Assembly (NCBI GenBank): GCA_027491335.1
Contig: JAIXWJ010000074.1
Coordinates: 62,001-126,000, forward strand
Length of the DNA: 64,000 bases
Direction of reading: 5' to 3'
Source: Actinomycetes bacterium
GTDB taxonomy: Bacteria > Actinomycetota > Acidimicrobiia > Acidimicrobiales > Ilumatobacteraceae
The translations under genes were made by a program, and so were the position numbers. A model generated the notes under the pieces. It did no database searches. It was not told the DNA's origin and saw nothing but the letters and a program-made list of their open reading frames with translations. Below are positions 50,627 through 59,690 of the stretch, piece after piece. Each line of letters starts with the position of its first letter. Position 1 is the stretch's first letter.

Positions 50627-52756
50627 ATGTCCGACGTCCCCGAGACCCCCGACACCACCAACGCCTCCGACGCACCGGAGACGAACACGGCACCTCAGGC
50701 ACCCGACACAGCTGAAACACCGGCCGGCGGCAACGAGAACGTCGCGGCTGAGGATGGTGGCGCGACTGACGTCGCGGCTGAGGATGGTGGCGCGACTGAC
50801 GTCGCGGCCGTGGCAGCACGCAAGAAGCGTCGACGTGGTTCGCGCGGTGGACGCAACCGTCCCCGAGCCAATGGATCGGCCTCCACCGGCGAGGCTGGCG
50901 GCGACGCGGCATCGAACGAACTCGACGATGATTTCGACGACGATGTCGATGACGAGCAGGACGACGTTTCCGGTGATGACGTTTCTGGAAATGTCGTGTC
51001 CGGCGACGCGGCGCCCGGGGCGGGTGCGAACCCGGTCGAGTTGCCCGAGCGCATGAGCGAGGGCCGCCCGTCTCCCGAGGCCGCGGCCCGAGCGGTGGTG
51101 CCGCGTCCCAAGATCGGCGACACCCGACCGGCCCCGCCGTCGGGCCCGGCGGTCACCATGCCCGGCGGCACGCGCGCCGGTGCCCCCGCATCCGGTCGGG
51201 GCAAGGGAGCCAAGAGCCCCAAGTCCTCGGCCGCATCCGGCGCCGGTGCGAGTGCGGCGGCTTCGCCCGCATCATCGAACACCGCGGCTTCGAACACCGC
51301 GGCAACGAACACCGCTGCATCGAACCCGGGTTCCGGGTCCACCGACGGGGCCGGGTCCGACGGGGGAGCGCGCAAGAAGCGTCGTCGTAACGGACGAGGT
51401 CGTGGCGCGGGTTCCGAAGATCGTGGCACGACCCGATCCACCGACGCCGACGTGGTCGAGCGTCGCCGGGGTCGCGAGCGCAACGGTCGCCCCATTGGGC
51501 GCCATTTCATGTGCGTTCAGGTCCGACCCAACCTCACCCAGGTCGCGGTGTTGGAAGGGCGCAGTCTCATCGAGCATTACGTCAGTCGCCCCGCCGACGA
51601 CGTGGCCCAGATCCACGGCAACATCTACGTGGGCAAGGTGCAGAACGTTCTTCCGGGAATGGAGGCGGCCTTCGTCGACATCGGCACACCGAAGAACGCG
51701 GTGCTGTACCGCGGTGACGTTCAGTACGACGCGGAGGACATCGTCGACAGTCAGCCGCGCATCGAGCAGATCCTGAAGGGCAAGCAGCTCATCGTGTGTC
51801 AGGTCACCAAGAATCCCATCGGGGTGAAAGGTGCGCGTCTCACCCAAGAGGTGTCGTTGCCCGGACGTTTCGTGGTGTTGATTCCGAACTCCAGGACGTA
51901 CGGCATCTCGAAGCGTCTTCCCGATGCCGAACGCAAGCGTTTGCGCAACATCCTCGATCGCGTCAAGCCGGCCGAGCACGGATTGATCGTGCGCACCGCG
52001 GCCGAAACCGCCACCGAGCACGAGTTGCGGGCCGACATGACCCGCTTGGTCGAGCAATGGAACGACATCGAAGCCAAGGCCAAGAAGGCCAATGGCCCGA
52101 CGCTTCTCTACCGCGAGCCTCCGTTGGCCGTGCGCGTCATCCGCGAGGAGTTCAACAGCGACTACCGCGGCGTCGTCATCGACGATCGACAGTTGTTCGA
52201 GGACGTGCGCGACTACGTGCAGGCGTTCAATCCGGAACTGGCTGATCGAGTGGAGTACTTCGACCCCACCGCCGAGGGGCTTCCGATCTTCGAGAAGCAT
52301 CACGTCCACGAGCAGATCCACAAGGCACTCGATCGCAAGGTTTGGTTGCCGTCGGGTGGGTCGCTGATCATCGAGCACACCGAGGCCCTCACGGTCATCG
52401 ACGTCAACACCGGTCGCAACGTGGGTACCTCCAACCTGGAAGCCACGGTGTTCCAGAACAACCTGGAGGCCGCCGAGGAGGTGGCCCACCAGCTGCGTCT
52501 GCGTGACATCGGTGGAATCATCGTCATCGACTTCATCGACATGGAGATCAAGGAGAATCGCCGCAAGGTGGTGGAGGCGTTCCGGTCGGCCCTGTCGCGG
52601 GACAAGACCCGCACGCAGGTGTTCGACATCTCCGAGTTGGGCCTGGTCGAGATGACCCGCAAGCGGATCGGGGAGGGCCTGCTCACCAGCTTCGCCGGCC
52701 AATGTCCGGACTGTCATGGGCGCGGTGTGCTGGTCAATCACGATCTGTTGCTCTGA
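50627..52756 (+). CDS. rne: Ribonuclease E/G
   Basis: 709-residue endoribonuclease for mRNA decay and rRNA processing. The first 290 residues are low complexity, alternately acidic and Ala-rich with basic patches (RKKRRRGSRGGRNR; RKKRRRNGRGRG), and include a perfect 10-residue tandem repeat. The catalytic region has an S1 domain (IHGNIYVGKVQNVLPGMEAA), the RNase E/G core KGARLTQEVSLPGR, the metal-binding Asp in LTVIDVNTG and VIDFIDME, and the Zn-link Cys pair QCPDCHGRG near the end. The order with the disordered part at the N-terminus is typical for actinobacteria. The start MSDVPETPD follows AGAAAGGAAC. Confidence 0.94.
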   Translation: MSDVPETPDTTNASDAPETNTAPQAPDTAETPAGGNENVAAEDGGATDVAAEDGGATDVAAVAARKKRRRGSRGGRNRPRANGSASTGEAGGDAASNELDDDFDDDVDDEQDDVSGDDVSGNVVSGDAAPGAGANPVELPERMSEGRPSPEAAARAVVPRPKIGDTRPAPPSGPAVTMPGGTRAGAPASGRGKGAKSPKSSAASGAGASAAASPASSNTAASNTAATNTAASNPGSGSTDGAGSDGGARKKRRRNGRGRGAGSEDRGTTRSTDADVVERRRGRERNGRPIGRHFMCVQVRPNLTQVAVLEGRSLIEHYVSRPADDVAQIHGNIYVGKVQNVLPGMEAAFVDIGTPKNAVLYRGDVQYDAEDIVDSQPRIEQILKGKQLIVCQVTKNPIGVKGARLTQEVSLPGRFVVLIPNSRTYGISKRLPDAERKRLRNILDRVKPAEHGLIVRTAAETATEHELRADMTRLVEQWNDIEAKAKKANGPTLLYREPPLAVRVIREEFNSDYRGVVIDDRQLFEDVRDYVQAFNPELADRVEYFDPTAEGLPIFEKHHVHEQIHKALDRKVWLPSGGSLIIEHTEALTVIDVNTGRNVGTSNLEATVFQNNLEAAEEVAHQLRLRDIGGIIVIDFIDMEIKENRRKVVEAFRSALSRDKTRTQVFDISELGLVEMTRKRIGEGLLTSFAGQCPDCHGRGVLVNHDLLL
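50741..50800 (+). repeat. Perfect 30-bp tandem duplication in rne
   Basis: Two identical 30-base units (50741-50770 and 50771-50800) encode VAAEDGGATD twice in the disordered N-terminus, with a third partial copy starting at 50801. It keeps the reading frame and probably varies between strains. Confidence 0.9.
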
Positions 52757-52781
52757 TCGGACAAGAGATCCCGGGCGGGCG

Positions 52782-52811
52782 TTGGTTTGCTCCCATTCCG
52801 GCAGGTAGAGT
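52782..52811 (+). promoter_or_regulatory. Candidate promoter of rplU-rpmA
   Basis: TTGGTT (52782-52787) and TAGAGT (52806-52811) are separated by 18 bases and lie 11 bases before the rplU ATG. Position and spacing fit a primary-sigma promoter, though neither hexamer is perfect. Confidence 0.45.
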
Positions 52812-52822
52812 CGCTATTCGCT

Positions 52823-53134
52823 ATGTACGCAGTGATCGCAACCGGTGGCAAGCAGGTCCGTGTGACCGAGGGCCAGCAAGTGCATGTGGAGCTTCTTGGT
52901 GCCGAACAGGGCGCCACGGTGGACTTCACGGCCGTGCTGGTCGTCGACGGCGACACTGTTCTGGCCACACCTACCCAACTCGCCGGAACCAAGGTTTCGG
53001 GTCGCATCGTCGGCTCGGCCGCGGGCCCCAAGATCGATGGCTTCACCTACAAGCGTCGCACCAACCAGCGTCGTCGCTACGGTCATCGTCAGCACTACCA
53101 GGTGGTCGAGATCACCTCCATCGCGAAAGGCTGA
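52823..53134 (+). CDS. rplU: 50S ribosomal protein L21
   Basis: 103-residue large-subunit protein. YAVIATGGKQVRVTEGQ at the start and FTYKRRTNQRRRYGHRQHY near the end are diagnostic. The ATG at 52823 gives the family length; the longer ORF start at 52787 overlaps the promoter. It is followed by rpmA three bases later. Confidence 0.97.
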   Translation: MYAVIATGGKQVRVTEGQQVHVELLGAEQGATVDFTAVLVVDGDTVLATPTQLAGTKVSGRIVGSAAGPKIDGFTYKRRTNQRRRYGHRQHYQVVEITSIAKG

Positions 53135-53137
53135 GAC

Positions 53138-53392
53138 ATGTCGAAGACAAAGGGCGGCGGCTCAACCCGCAACGGTCGTGACTCCAACGCACAGCGCCTC
53201 GGCGTGAAGGCATTCGCGGGCACCAGCATCACCGCTGGCACCATCGTGATCCGTCAGCGTGGCACCAAGTTCCATCCCGGCAAGAACGTCGGTCGCGGTG
53301 GCGACGACACGTTGTTCGCTTTGGTCGATGGTGTGGTGAAGTTCGGTGAGCGCAAGGGACGTCGCGTCATCGACGTCATTCCCGCCAGCTGA
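53138..53392 (+). CDS. rpmA: 50S ribosomal protein L27
   Basis: 84-residue protein near the peptidyl-transferase centre. The start [20 protein letters not shown] and [20 protein letters not shown] are diagnostic. It starts with Met-Ser, without the N-terminal cleavage extension of Firmicutes. The stop codon is at 53390-53392, overlapping a small GAGAG/CTCTC inverted repeat that may help terminate convergent transcription with dgt. Confidence 0.97.
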   Translation: MSKTKGGGSTRNGRDSNAQRLGVKAFAGTSITAGTIVIRQRGTKFHPGKNVGRGGDDTLFALVDGVVKFGERKGRRVIDVIPAS

Positions 53393-53412
53393 GAGTTTCT
53401 TCTCTCGCTCGT

Positions 53413-54522
53413 TCAGATGTCGATGCCTCGTGGGAGGCGGTCGGCGTCCCAACCCAGTAGGGCCATGCCCTGTCGACAGGCGAATCGGTCCGTCATTCCC
53501 GCGACGTAGCTGACCGCGGCGAAGCAGGCGGATTCCGTGCCACTCTCGAGGTTTTCTCCCGCGGGGAGCAATGACGGTGTGGCGGTGTAATGCTCGACCA
53601 AGGCCCGTAGCAGGTCGATGACCGCTCCGGCTTGAGCCTTGCTCTCGGGACGCAAGTACACCTGCTCGTAGTTGAAGCGCCGGAATTCTGCCAACGCCTC
53701 GGCGACCGCGGGCTCCATTCCGATGCGTCCGGTGTTCATGGCGGCTCGAATCATGGACGTGATGAAGGCGCTCAATTGCGACCCACGAGCGGTTCCGCAT
53801 CGCGATTGGACGAGAGCCGGCAATCGATCCGCATCGACGATTCCGGCGTCGACGGCATCCTCGAAGTCGTGGCAGACATAGGCGATGCGATCGGCCCAAC
53901 TGACGACTTCGCCTTCGGGGGTGCGCGGAGCGGGACGACTCCAGGAGTGGTTGCGAATGCCGTCCAGCGTTTGACGACACAGGTTGAGATGGCTGAGCGT
54001 GACGTCGGCTCCCCACACGGCGTGATCGAATCCGGACGACACGTACGGCGCCAACGCATCTTCCGACGCGTGTCCACCGGGCCCGTGGCCGCAGTCGTGG
54101 CCCAAGGCGATGGCCTCGGTGAGAGCCACGTTCAATCCGAGTGGTCGGGCCACCGCCACGGCGACCTGAGCGACCTCGAGCGCATGCGTGAGTCGCGTGC
54201 GTTGATGATCGTCGGGGAAGACGAACACTTGCGTTTTGCCGGCCAAACGACGAAAGGCGGGGGCGTGCAAGATGCGGTCGCGGTCACGCTCGAAACACGT
54301 GCGGAACTCGTCGGGCTCTTCGGGGCGTTCGCGATCACCGCCACCCACGGCTCGGGTGGCGAGCCGACTGAGCATGGTGTCTTCGGTGCTCTCGCGCGCC
54401 TCGCGAGGCAGGGTGGAGGTCTCGCCGGTTCCGGCCCACGAGTCGGCGTGGGCGAGGGTGATTCCGTCGGCGGAATCGGATCCGGACATGGTGCTCGCCC
54501 AACGCTCGGCTCGCTCTTGCAT
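53413..54522 (-). CDS. dgt: Deoxyguanosinetriphosphate triphosphohydrolase-like HD protein
   Basis: About 369-residue HD-domain dNTPase that removes triphosphate from dGTP. The metal ligands are LTHALEVAQV, the GHDCGHGPGGHASED core and Asp in SWADRIAYVCHDFED. The substrate-site RDRILHAPAFRRLAGKTQVF near residue 80 is typical. The start is uncertain: ATG 54522 is used here, but GTG 54543 and ATG 54489 are alternatives. The longest ORF runs into a tandem repeat. In many actinobacteria it neighbours dnaG; here it sits between rpmA and obg. Confidence 0.9.
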   Translation of the reverse strand: MQERAERWASTMSGSDSADGITLAHADSWAGTGETSTLPREARESTEDTMLSRLATRAVGGGDRERPEEPDEFRTCFERDRDRILHAPAFRRLAGKTQVFVFPDDHQRTRLTHALEVAQVAVAVARPLGLNVALTEAIALGHDCGHGPGGHASEDALAPYVSSGFDHAVWGADVTLSHLNLCRQTLDGIRNHSWSRPAPRTPEGEVVSWADRIAYVCHDFEDAVDAGIVDADRLPALVQSRCGTARGSQLSAFITSMIRAAMNTGRIGMEPAVAEALAEFRRFNYEQVYLRPESKAQAGAVIDLLRALVEHYTATPSLLPAGENLESGTESACFAAVSYVAGMTDRFACRQGMALLGWDADRLPRGIDI

Positions 54523-54567
54523 GTCGCGGTCGGGCTCGTTCACGATTCCACGATACGACACCGCTGT

Positions 54568-54611
54568 GGCATCGATGCGGCGTCGACACGGCATCGATGC
54601 GGTGGCGACGC
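54568..54611 (+). repeat. 22-bp imperfect tandem repeat between dgt and obg
   Basis: GGCATCGATGCGG occurs at 54568-54580 and again at 54590-54602, with similar flanks giving a 22-base period. It is in the spacer between divergent dgt and obg. ATCGAT makes each copy partly palindromic, so it could be a regulatory site or a slippage product. Confidence 0.7.
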
Positions 54612-54662
54612 TCGCCGGCAAACACCGTTTCGGATCGGTAGCGTGAGCGTCGAGGTCGTCCC

Positions 54663-55913
54663 ATGAGCCAGTTCGTCGATGAGTGCCAGTTGAACGTGAA
54701 AGCCGGCGACGGTGGAGCCGGATGCGTGTCGTTCCGTCGCGAAGGTCCCGTGGCGATGGGCGGACCCAACGGCGGCGACGGCGGACGTGGTGGCGACATC
54801 TGGTTGGTCGCCGACCGCAACGTGGCGTCGTTGCTGGCGTTTCGCGATCACCCGCACCGCATCGGTGGCAACGGCGTGCACGGCATGGGCAAAGACCAGC
54901 ACGGCAAGCGCGGCGAGACGCTCGAGGTGAAGGTGCCCGAGGGCACCGTGGTTCGCGACATGTACACCGGAGAGGTGTTGGCCGACCTCGTGGATTCGGG
55001 CGACCGGTGGCTGGCCGCCCACGGCGGGCGCGGTGGCCGAGGCAACGCCCGATTCCTCACCAACCGTCGCCGTGCACCATCGTTCGCCGAACAGGGCGAG
55101 CATGGCGAGGAGCGCTGGCTGAAGCTCGAATTGAAGCTGATGGCCGATGTGGCCTTGGTCGGTTTCCCGAACGCCGGCAAGAGCACCTTGATCTCGGTGA
55201 TCTCGGCGGCCAAGCCCAAGATCGCCGCGTATCCCTTCACGACCCTCGAGCCGAACCTGGGCGTTGTGCGACTCGACGACACCACCGAGTTCGTCGTGGC
55301 CGACATCCCCGGTCTGATCGAGGGAGCATCAGAAGGCAAGGGTTTGGGTCATCGTTTCCTGCGGCACATCGAGCGCGCGCGTGCGCTGTGCGTCCTCATC
55401 GACCTGGCTCCCGTGGACGACACGTCGCCGGCGGAGCAGTTGGAGATCCTGTTGCGCGAACTTGAGAGCTACGACCACACGTTGCTGGAACGTCCGCGCG
55501 TCATCGTGGGCACCAAGACCGACTCGGCCACCCCCGAGATGCTCGAGTCGTGGAACGAGATGATGATCTCGTCGGTGACCAATCAAGGCGTGCGCGATCT
55601 CGTGGGTCGGTTGGCCAGCTTGGTTCACGATGCTCGACAGGACCAGCCGGTCACCGAGGGTCGCGTGATCCTGAAGCCCGAATCCGACGGGGCTTGGGTC
55701 GAGCGTCTCGCCACCGGTGGTTTCCGTGTGCATGGCCGCAAGGCCGAACGCGCCGTTCACCTCAACGACGTCACCACACCCGAAGCGATGACCTACATCG
55801 AGGAACGACTGAAGAAGCTCGGCGTTCCGCGTTTGTTGGCTCGCGCCGGCGCCCGCGAGGGTGACGTGGTCTGGATCGCCGACTTCTCGTTCGACTATTC
55901 GCCCGACAACTGA
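54663..55913 (+). CDS. obg: Obg-family GTPase (CgtA)
   Basis: 416-residue ribosome-assembly and stress GTPase. The glycine-rich Obg domain (CQLNVKAGDGGAGCVSFRRE; GGDGGRGGDIWLVAD) occupies the first 155 residues, then the G domain with VGFPNAGKSTLI, DIPGLIEGASEGKGLGHRFL and GTKTDSA (NKxD as TKxD), and a C-terminal OCT domain (WVERLATGGFRVHG). Its position after rplU-rpmA is classic. The ATG at 54663 gives the usual FVDECQ start. Confidence 0.96.
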   Translation: MSQFVDECQLNVKAGDGGAGCVSFRREGPVAMGGPNGGDGGRGGDIWLVADRNVASLLAFRDHPHRIGGNGVHGMGKDQHGKRGETLEVKVPEGTVVRDMYTGEVLADLVDSGDRWLAAHGGRGGRGNARFLTNRRRAPSFAEQGEHGEERWLKLELKLMADVALVGFPNAGKSTLISVISAAKPKIAAYPFTTLEPNLGVVRLDDTTEFVVADIPGLIEGASEGKGLGHRFLRHIERARALCVLIDLAPVDDTSPAEQLEILLRELESYDHTLLERPRVIVGTKTDSATPEMLESWNEMMISSVTNQGVRDLVGRLASLVHDARQDQPVTEGRVILKPESDGAWVERLATGGFRVHGRKAERAVHLNDVTTPEAMTYIEERLKKLGVPRLLARAGAREGDVVWIADFSFDYSPDN

Positions 55914-55922
55914 TCGGCCCAA

Positions 55923-55932
55923 CCGGTACCGT
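55923..55932 (+). promoter_or_regulatory. CCGG-TACCGT box before proB
   Basis: CCGG (55923-55926) plus TACCGT (55927-55932), seven bases before the proB ATG and only 10 bases after the obg stop. It fits the leaderless box seen at tig and ndk, but proB may also be read from obg. Confidence 0.4.
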
Positions 55933-55939
55933 CCTCGTC

Positions 55940-57043
55940 ATGCGCATCGTGGCCAAGATCGGAAGTTCGTCGCTCACCGACGACCTCGGCGTCATCGATC
56001 GCGCCATCATCGCCGACGTGTGCCGTCAGATCGCTCGGCTGCGCGCCGAGGGTCACGAGGTCGTTTTGGTCACCTCGGGTGCCGTCTCGGCCGGGGTGTC
56101 GGCGTTGGGTCTGTCCGAACGACCCTCCGACATGCGCACGCTGCAGGCCCTGGCGGCCGCGGGTCAGAGCCGCTTGATGGAGGTCTACAACTCCGAATTC
56201 GCGTCCCACTCTCTGGTGGCCGCTCAGGTGTTGTTGGTTCCTCACGATTTCATCGACCGCACCCAGTACCTGCACGCGCGCAGCACGCTGGAGCGACTGC
56301 TGGAGTTGGGTTGCGTTCCCGTGGTGAACGAGAACGACGCCATCGCGAACGATGAGATTCGGTTCGGCGACAACGACCACATCTCGGCGCTGTTGTCGCA
56401 TTTGTTGCGGGCCGATCTGCTCATCCTGCTCACCGACACCGAGGGCCTCTACACCAGCGATCCTCGGATGGATCCGGACGCGACTCTCATCACCGACGTT
56501 CACGAGAGCGACCCCCTCATGAGCGTCACCGCCGGGTCCACGGGCTCGAACCGGGGAAGCGGGGGAATGGCGTCCAAGCTCTCGGCGGCCCGCATCGCCT
56601 CGTGGTCGGGAATCCGTGCGGTGATCGCACGAGCCACCATCGCCGACGTGTTGGTGTCCGTCACTCGGGCCGCGGTCGAGGGCACCTCGGGGATCGGCAC
56701 CACTTTCCATGGTTCCGACCGCGCCCTGTCCGCTCGTCAGTTGTGGGTGGCATTCGCCAGTGAGGTGCGCGGAGCGGTGACGGTCGATGACGGGGCGGCC
56801 CGAGCGTTGTTGAAGGGCACGGTGTCGTTGTTGCCGGCCGGCGTTGTGGCCGTCGACGGGGCTTTCGAAGTCGGAGAGACCGTCGACATCCGTGGCGTCG
56901 ATGGAACCGTTCTGGCTCGCGGCCTGGCGCAGATGTCGGCGGGACAGGCACGTGAGGCGATGGGTCGTCGGTCGTCGCAGCTCGACGACGATTCGCCGTC
57001 GGTCGTTGTGCACCGCGACGAACTCGTGTTGTTGCCCCGCTGA
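55940..57043 (+). CDS. proB: Glutamate 5-kinase
   Basis: 367-residue first enzyme of proline synthesis. The amino-acid-kinase domain has RIVAKIGSSSLTDD at the start, VLVTSGAVSAGVSALGL-like VLVTSGAV, PVVNENDAIANDEIRFGDND and LLTDTEGLYTSDPR. A C-terminal PUA domain (about residues 285-367) with AVDGAFEVGETVDI follows. Length is typical for ProB with PUA. proA is not visible. Confidence 0.96.
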   Translation: MRIVAKIGSSSLTDDLGVIDRAIIADVCRQIARLRAEGHEVVLVTSGAVSAGVSALGLSERPSDMRTLQALAAAGQSRLMEVYNSEFASHSLVAAQVLLVPHDFIDRTQYLHARSTLERLLELGCVPVVNENDAIANDEIRFGDNDHISALLSHLLRADLLILLTDTEGLYTSDPRMDPDATLITDVHESDPLMSVTAGSTGSNRGSGGMASKLSAARIASWSGIRAVIARATIADVLVSVTRAAVEGTSGIGTTFHGSDRALSARQLWVAFASEVRGAVTVDDGAARALLKGTVSLLPAGVVAVDGAFEVGETVDIRGVDGTVLARGLAQMSAGQAREAMGRRSSQLDDDSPSVVVHRDELVLLPR

Positions 57044-57054
57044 ATTCGTTCCGG

Positions 57055-58656
57055 TCAGGGCGCGCCGCGTCGCAAGGACCGAACCCGGTCCCGCAACACG
57101 CGAAGATGTTCCACTTCGGGCGCTCGTAGAACCGTGAGCGCTCCAATGTAGGTGAGCACGCCCACGGCCGAACCCACCACGAGTTTCACGAGAGCTCCGC
57201 CTCCCGAGTTCGCACCGATGGGTCGCAGCACCACCCACATGACGATGCCCATGCTGGCCGCGGCGATCACCAAACGGGCCAGACCCAACAGCACCTCGAG
57301 AGCCGAGAAGCCACGAACCTTCACCTTCAGGACGTACAAAGCGGCGATGGCGGCGATCACGTAGGAAACCGAGAAGGCGATTCCGAGTCCGAGCACGTCG
57401 AACGCGGGAGACAGAGCGAAGGCCAGGATGATGTTGAGCACGTTCTGGAAGCAGTTGATGACGAACGGCGTGCGGGTGTCCTGATGCGCGTAGAAGCCGC
57501 GAAGAGCGAACAGGTAGATGGAGTACCCGACGAGACCGAGAGCGAGACCCGCCAGAGCCCGCGCCGTGGTGTCGGCGGCGACGGCGTCGAACTCGCCGTG
57601 TTGCAACAGCAGTCCGATGATGGGGCGAGCCAACACGAGGAACGCGAACGCCGCCGGGAAAGTGAGCAAACCGACCAAGCGGATGCCCAGGTTCGTGCGC
57701 TCGATGAACGCGGTCTTGTCGCGCCGTGAGACCGCGCGAGCCATCTCGGGAATGAACGTGGTGGCGATGCTCATCGCCAGAAGCCCGTGGGGAAAGTAGA
57801 AGAACGTGGAAGCCTTGGCGAAGGCGTCCTGGCCGCCCGAACCCGGTTCGGCCAGGTTCTTCACGACGATGACGGTCAACTGGTTCGCCATGACGTAGCC
57901 GAAGGTCCATCCGGACAGTGCGATCAGTCGTTTCACCGCCGGGTGTCGGGGTCGGAAACGGAATCGGAAGTTCAGTCCGGCGCGATGAATGGCCGGGAGC
58001 AGCACGAGTGCCTGCAACGCGATGCCGCCCGTGGCGCCGAGTCCGAGCAACCAGCGGAACGATGGACTGTTGAGCACCTCGGCCAAGGGGATGCCGTCGT
58101 CGGGATGATGGAGCAGGATCGGCACGTAGAGGAGCGTGCAGATGATCACGATGTTGGCCAGCACCGGTGACCACGCCGCGGCGAAGAATCGTCGTTGCGC
58201 GTTGAGCAACGAGCCGAGCAACGCCGACACTCCGTAGAAGAAGATCTGAAGCAGGAAGATTCGAGTGAGCGCGGTGCCGACCGTGCGGAATTGGTTCACG
58301 TCGATGCCCTCGGCCGGATTCAGCGAGAAGACGCGGAACACCCACGGGGCGAAGAACGTGGCGATGGCCGTGAGCGCCGCCAGGGCGATGATGGCCGTGC
58401 CCACGATGGCCTCGGCCGATTCGCGGTCGTCCTCCTCGAGCATGCGGCTGAACATGGGAACGAGGGCCGCCGAGAGCACGCCTCCCAACAACAGCTCGTA
58501 GACGGCGTTGGGGGAGTTGTTGGCTCCGTCGTACGCGTCGGCGAGGGCGGTCTGGCCGATCACGACGCCGAAGACGATGACCCGCAACATTCCCGTGAAT
58601 CGCGACAGGCCGGTGCCGAGGGCGACGATGGCGTTGCTACGCAGGATGTTGCTCAT
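57055..58656 (-). CDS. murJ: Lipid II flippase MurJ
   Basis: 533-residue MOP-superfamily transporter with about 14 membrane helices that flips lipid II across the membrane. Family regions: LSRFTGMLRVIVFGVVIG near residue 18, ANNSPNAVYELLLGGVLSAA, FSRMLEEDDRESAEAIVG, and FYFPHGLLAMSIATTFIPEMAR. It lacks a kinase-like C-terminal extension such as MviN of mycobacteria. The ATG at 58656 is at the first helix; in-frame codons further up could add a short tail. It works with the mre/mrdA/rodA system encoded 10 kb away. Confidence 0.94.
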   Translation of the reverse strand: MSNILRSNAIVALGTGLSRFTGMLRVIVFGVVIGQTALADAYDGANNSPNAVYELLLGGVLSAALVPMFSRMLEEDDRESAEAIVGTAIIALAALTAIATFFAPWVFRVFSLNPAEGIDVNQFRTVGTALTRIFLLQIFFYGVSALLGSLLNAQRRFFAAAWSPVLANIVIICTLLYVPILLHHPDDGIPLAEVLNSPSFRWLLGLGATGGIALQALVLLPAIHRAGLNFRFRFRPRHPAVKRLIALSGWTFGYVMANQLTVIVVKNLAEPGSGGQDAFAKASTFFYFPHGLLAMSIATTFIPEMARAVSRRDKTAFIERTNLGIRLVGLLTFPAAFAFLVLARPIIGLLLQHGEFDAVAADTTARALAGLALGLVGYSIYLFALRGFYAHQDTRTPFVINCFQNVLNIILAFALSPAFDVLGLGIAFSVSYVIAAIAALYVLKVKVRGFSALEVLLGLARLVIAAASMGIVMWVVLRPIGANSGGGALVKLVVGSAVGVLTYIGALTVLRAPEVEHLRVLRDRVRSLRRGAP

Positions 58657-58804
58657 CCCGTCATGTTCGTCGACGCCTTCGTCGGCGCTTTTCGCCACCG
58701 TTTCCCCCACGGCGATCAGATTAGGTCCCAGAACGCGACGTTGACCCCTCGATGCGTTCGTCCGAACTGGTTGGCGCTTCGGATGGGACAGTAGGGTGCG
58801 GGGA

Positions 58805-59674
58805 ATGGCTCCCCGTTTCACATCGGTTCAACAGGTCCGCGAGGGATTGCGCGACGTCAACTATCTCGCCGATGACGGCATCGCCGGGGTCGCGTTCCTC
58901 GCCGATCGTCTCGCCAAGCCGATCCTGGTCGAGGGTCCCGCCGGTACGGGCAAGACCCAGCTGGCCAAGAGCATCGCCGACATGACCGGAGCGCGGTTGA
59001 TTCGTCTGCAGTGCTACGAGGGTCTCGACGAGTCGAAGGCGCTCTACGAGTGGAACTACAAGAAGCAGTTGCTCCGCATCCAGGCCGACAAGAACAGTGA
59101 CGGCTGGAGCGAGATCCACGACGACATCTTCAGTCGCGAGTTCCTCCTCACCCGTCCGTTGCTGGAGGCCATCAGCGCGCCGGATCCGGTCGTGCTGCTC
59201 ATCGACGAAGTCGATCGCGTCGAAGTGGAGACCGAAGCGCTCCTGCTCGAGATCCTCTCCGAGTATCAGGTGTCCATCCCCGAACTGGGAACCATCACCG
59301 CGACCCAGATCCCGATGGTGTTCCTCACCTCGAACAACACCCGCGAGCTCTCCGAAGCCTTGAAGCGCCGTTGTCTCTACTTGCACGTCGACTACCCGTC
59401 GATGGAGCGCGAGAAGGAGATCGTCCTCACCAAGGTCGAGGGCATCACCGAGAATCTGGCCGATCAGGTGGCTCGCATCGTTCGCAGCATCCGTCAGTTG
59501 GACCTGAAGAAGTCGCCGAGTGTCAGCGAGACCCTCGACTGGGCTCGCACCATCATGTTGCTCAACATCGACACCATCGACGCTCAGGTCGCCAAGGACA
59601 CCTTGCACGTTCTGCTGAAGTATCAGACGGACATCGCCAAGGCCGCCAAGGAACTGTCCGTCGACCTCGTCTGA
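58805..59674 (+). CDS. MoxR-family AAA+ ATPase
   Basis: 289-residue chaperone-like ATPase. Walker A VEGPAGTGKTQLAKS is near residue 43, Walker B VVLLIDEVDRVE near 137, and sensor 1 VFLTSNNTRELSEALKRRC. It is followed 16 bases later by the VWA protein with which MoxR proteins usually cooperate to insert metals or mature complexes. The ATG at 58805 has TAGGGT seven bases upstream, again leaderless-like. It is divergent from murJ. Confidence 0.92.
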   Translation: MAPRFTSVQQVREGLRDVNYLADDGIAGVAFLADRLAKPILVEGPAGTGKTQLAKSIADMTGARLIRLQCYEGLDESKALYEWNYKKQLLRIQADKNSDGWSEIHDDIFSREFLLTRPLLEAISAPDPVVLLIDEVDRVEVETEALLLEILSEYQVSIPELGTITATQIPMVFLTSNNTRELSEALKRRCLYLHVDYPSMEREKEIVLTKVEGITENLADQVARIVRSIRQLDLKKSPSVSETLDWARTIMLLNIDTIDAQVAKDTLHVLLKYQTDIAKAAKELSVDLV

Positions 59675-59690
59675 GGCCAGGACCGCCACC

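Noticed and set aside
53391-53406. Intrinsic terminator between rpmA and dgt
   Set aside because: The GAGAG/CTCTC stem is only five bases long with no T-run; too weak to list as a terminator.
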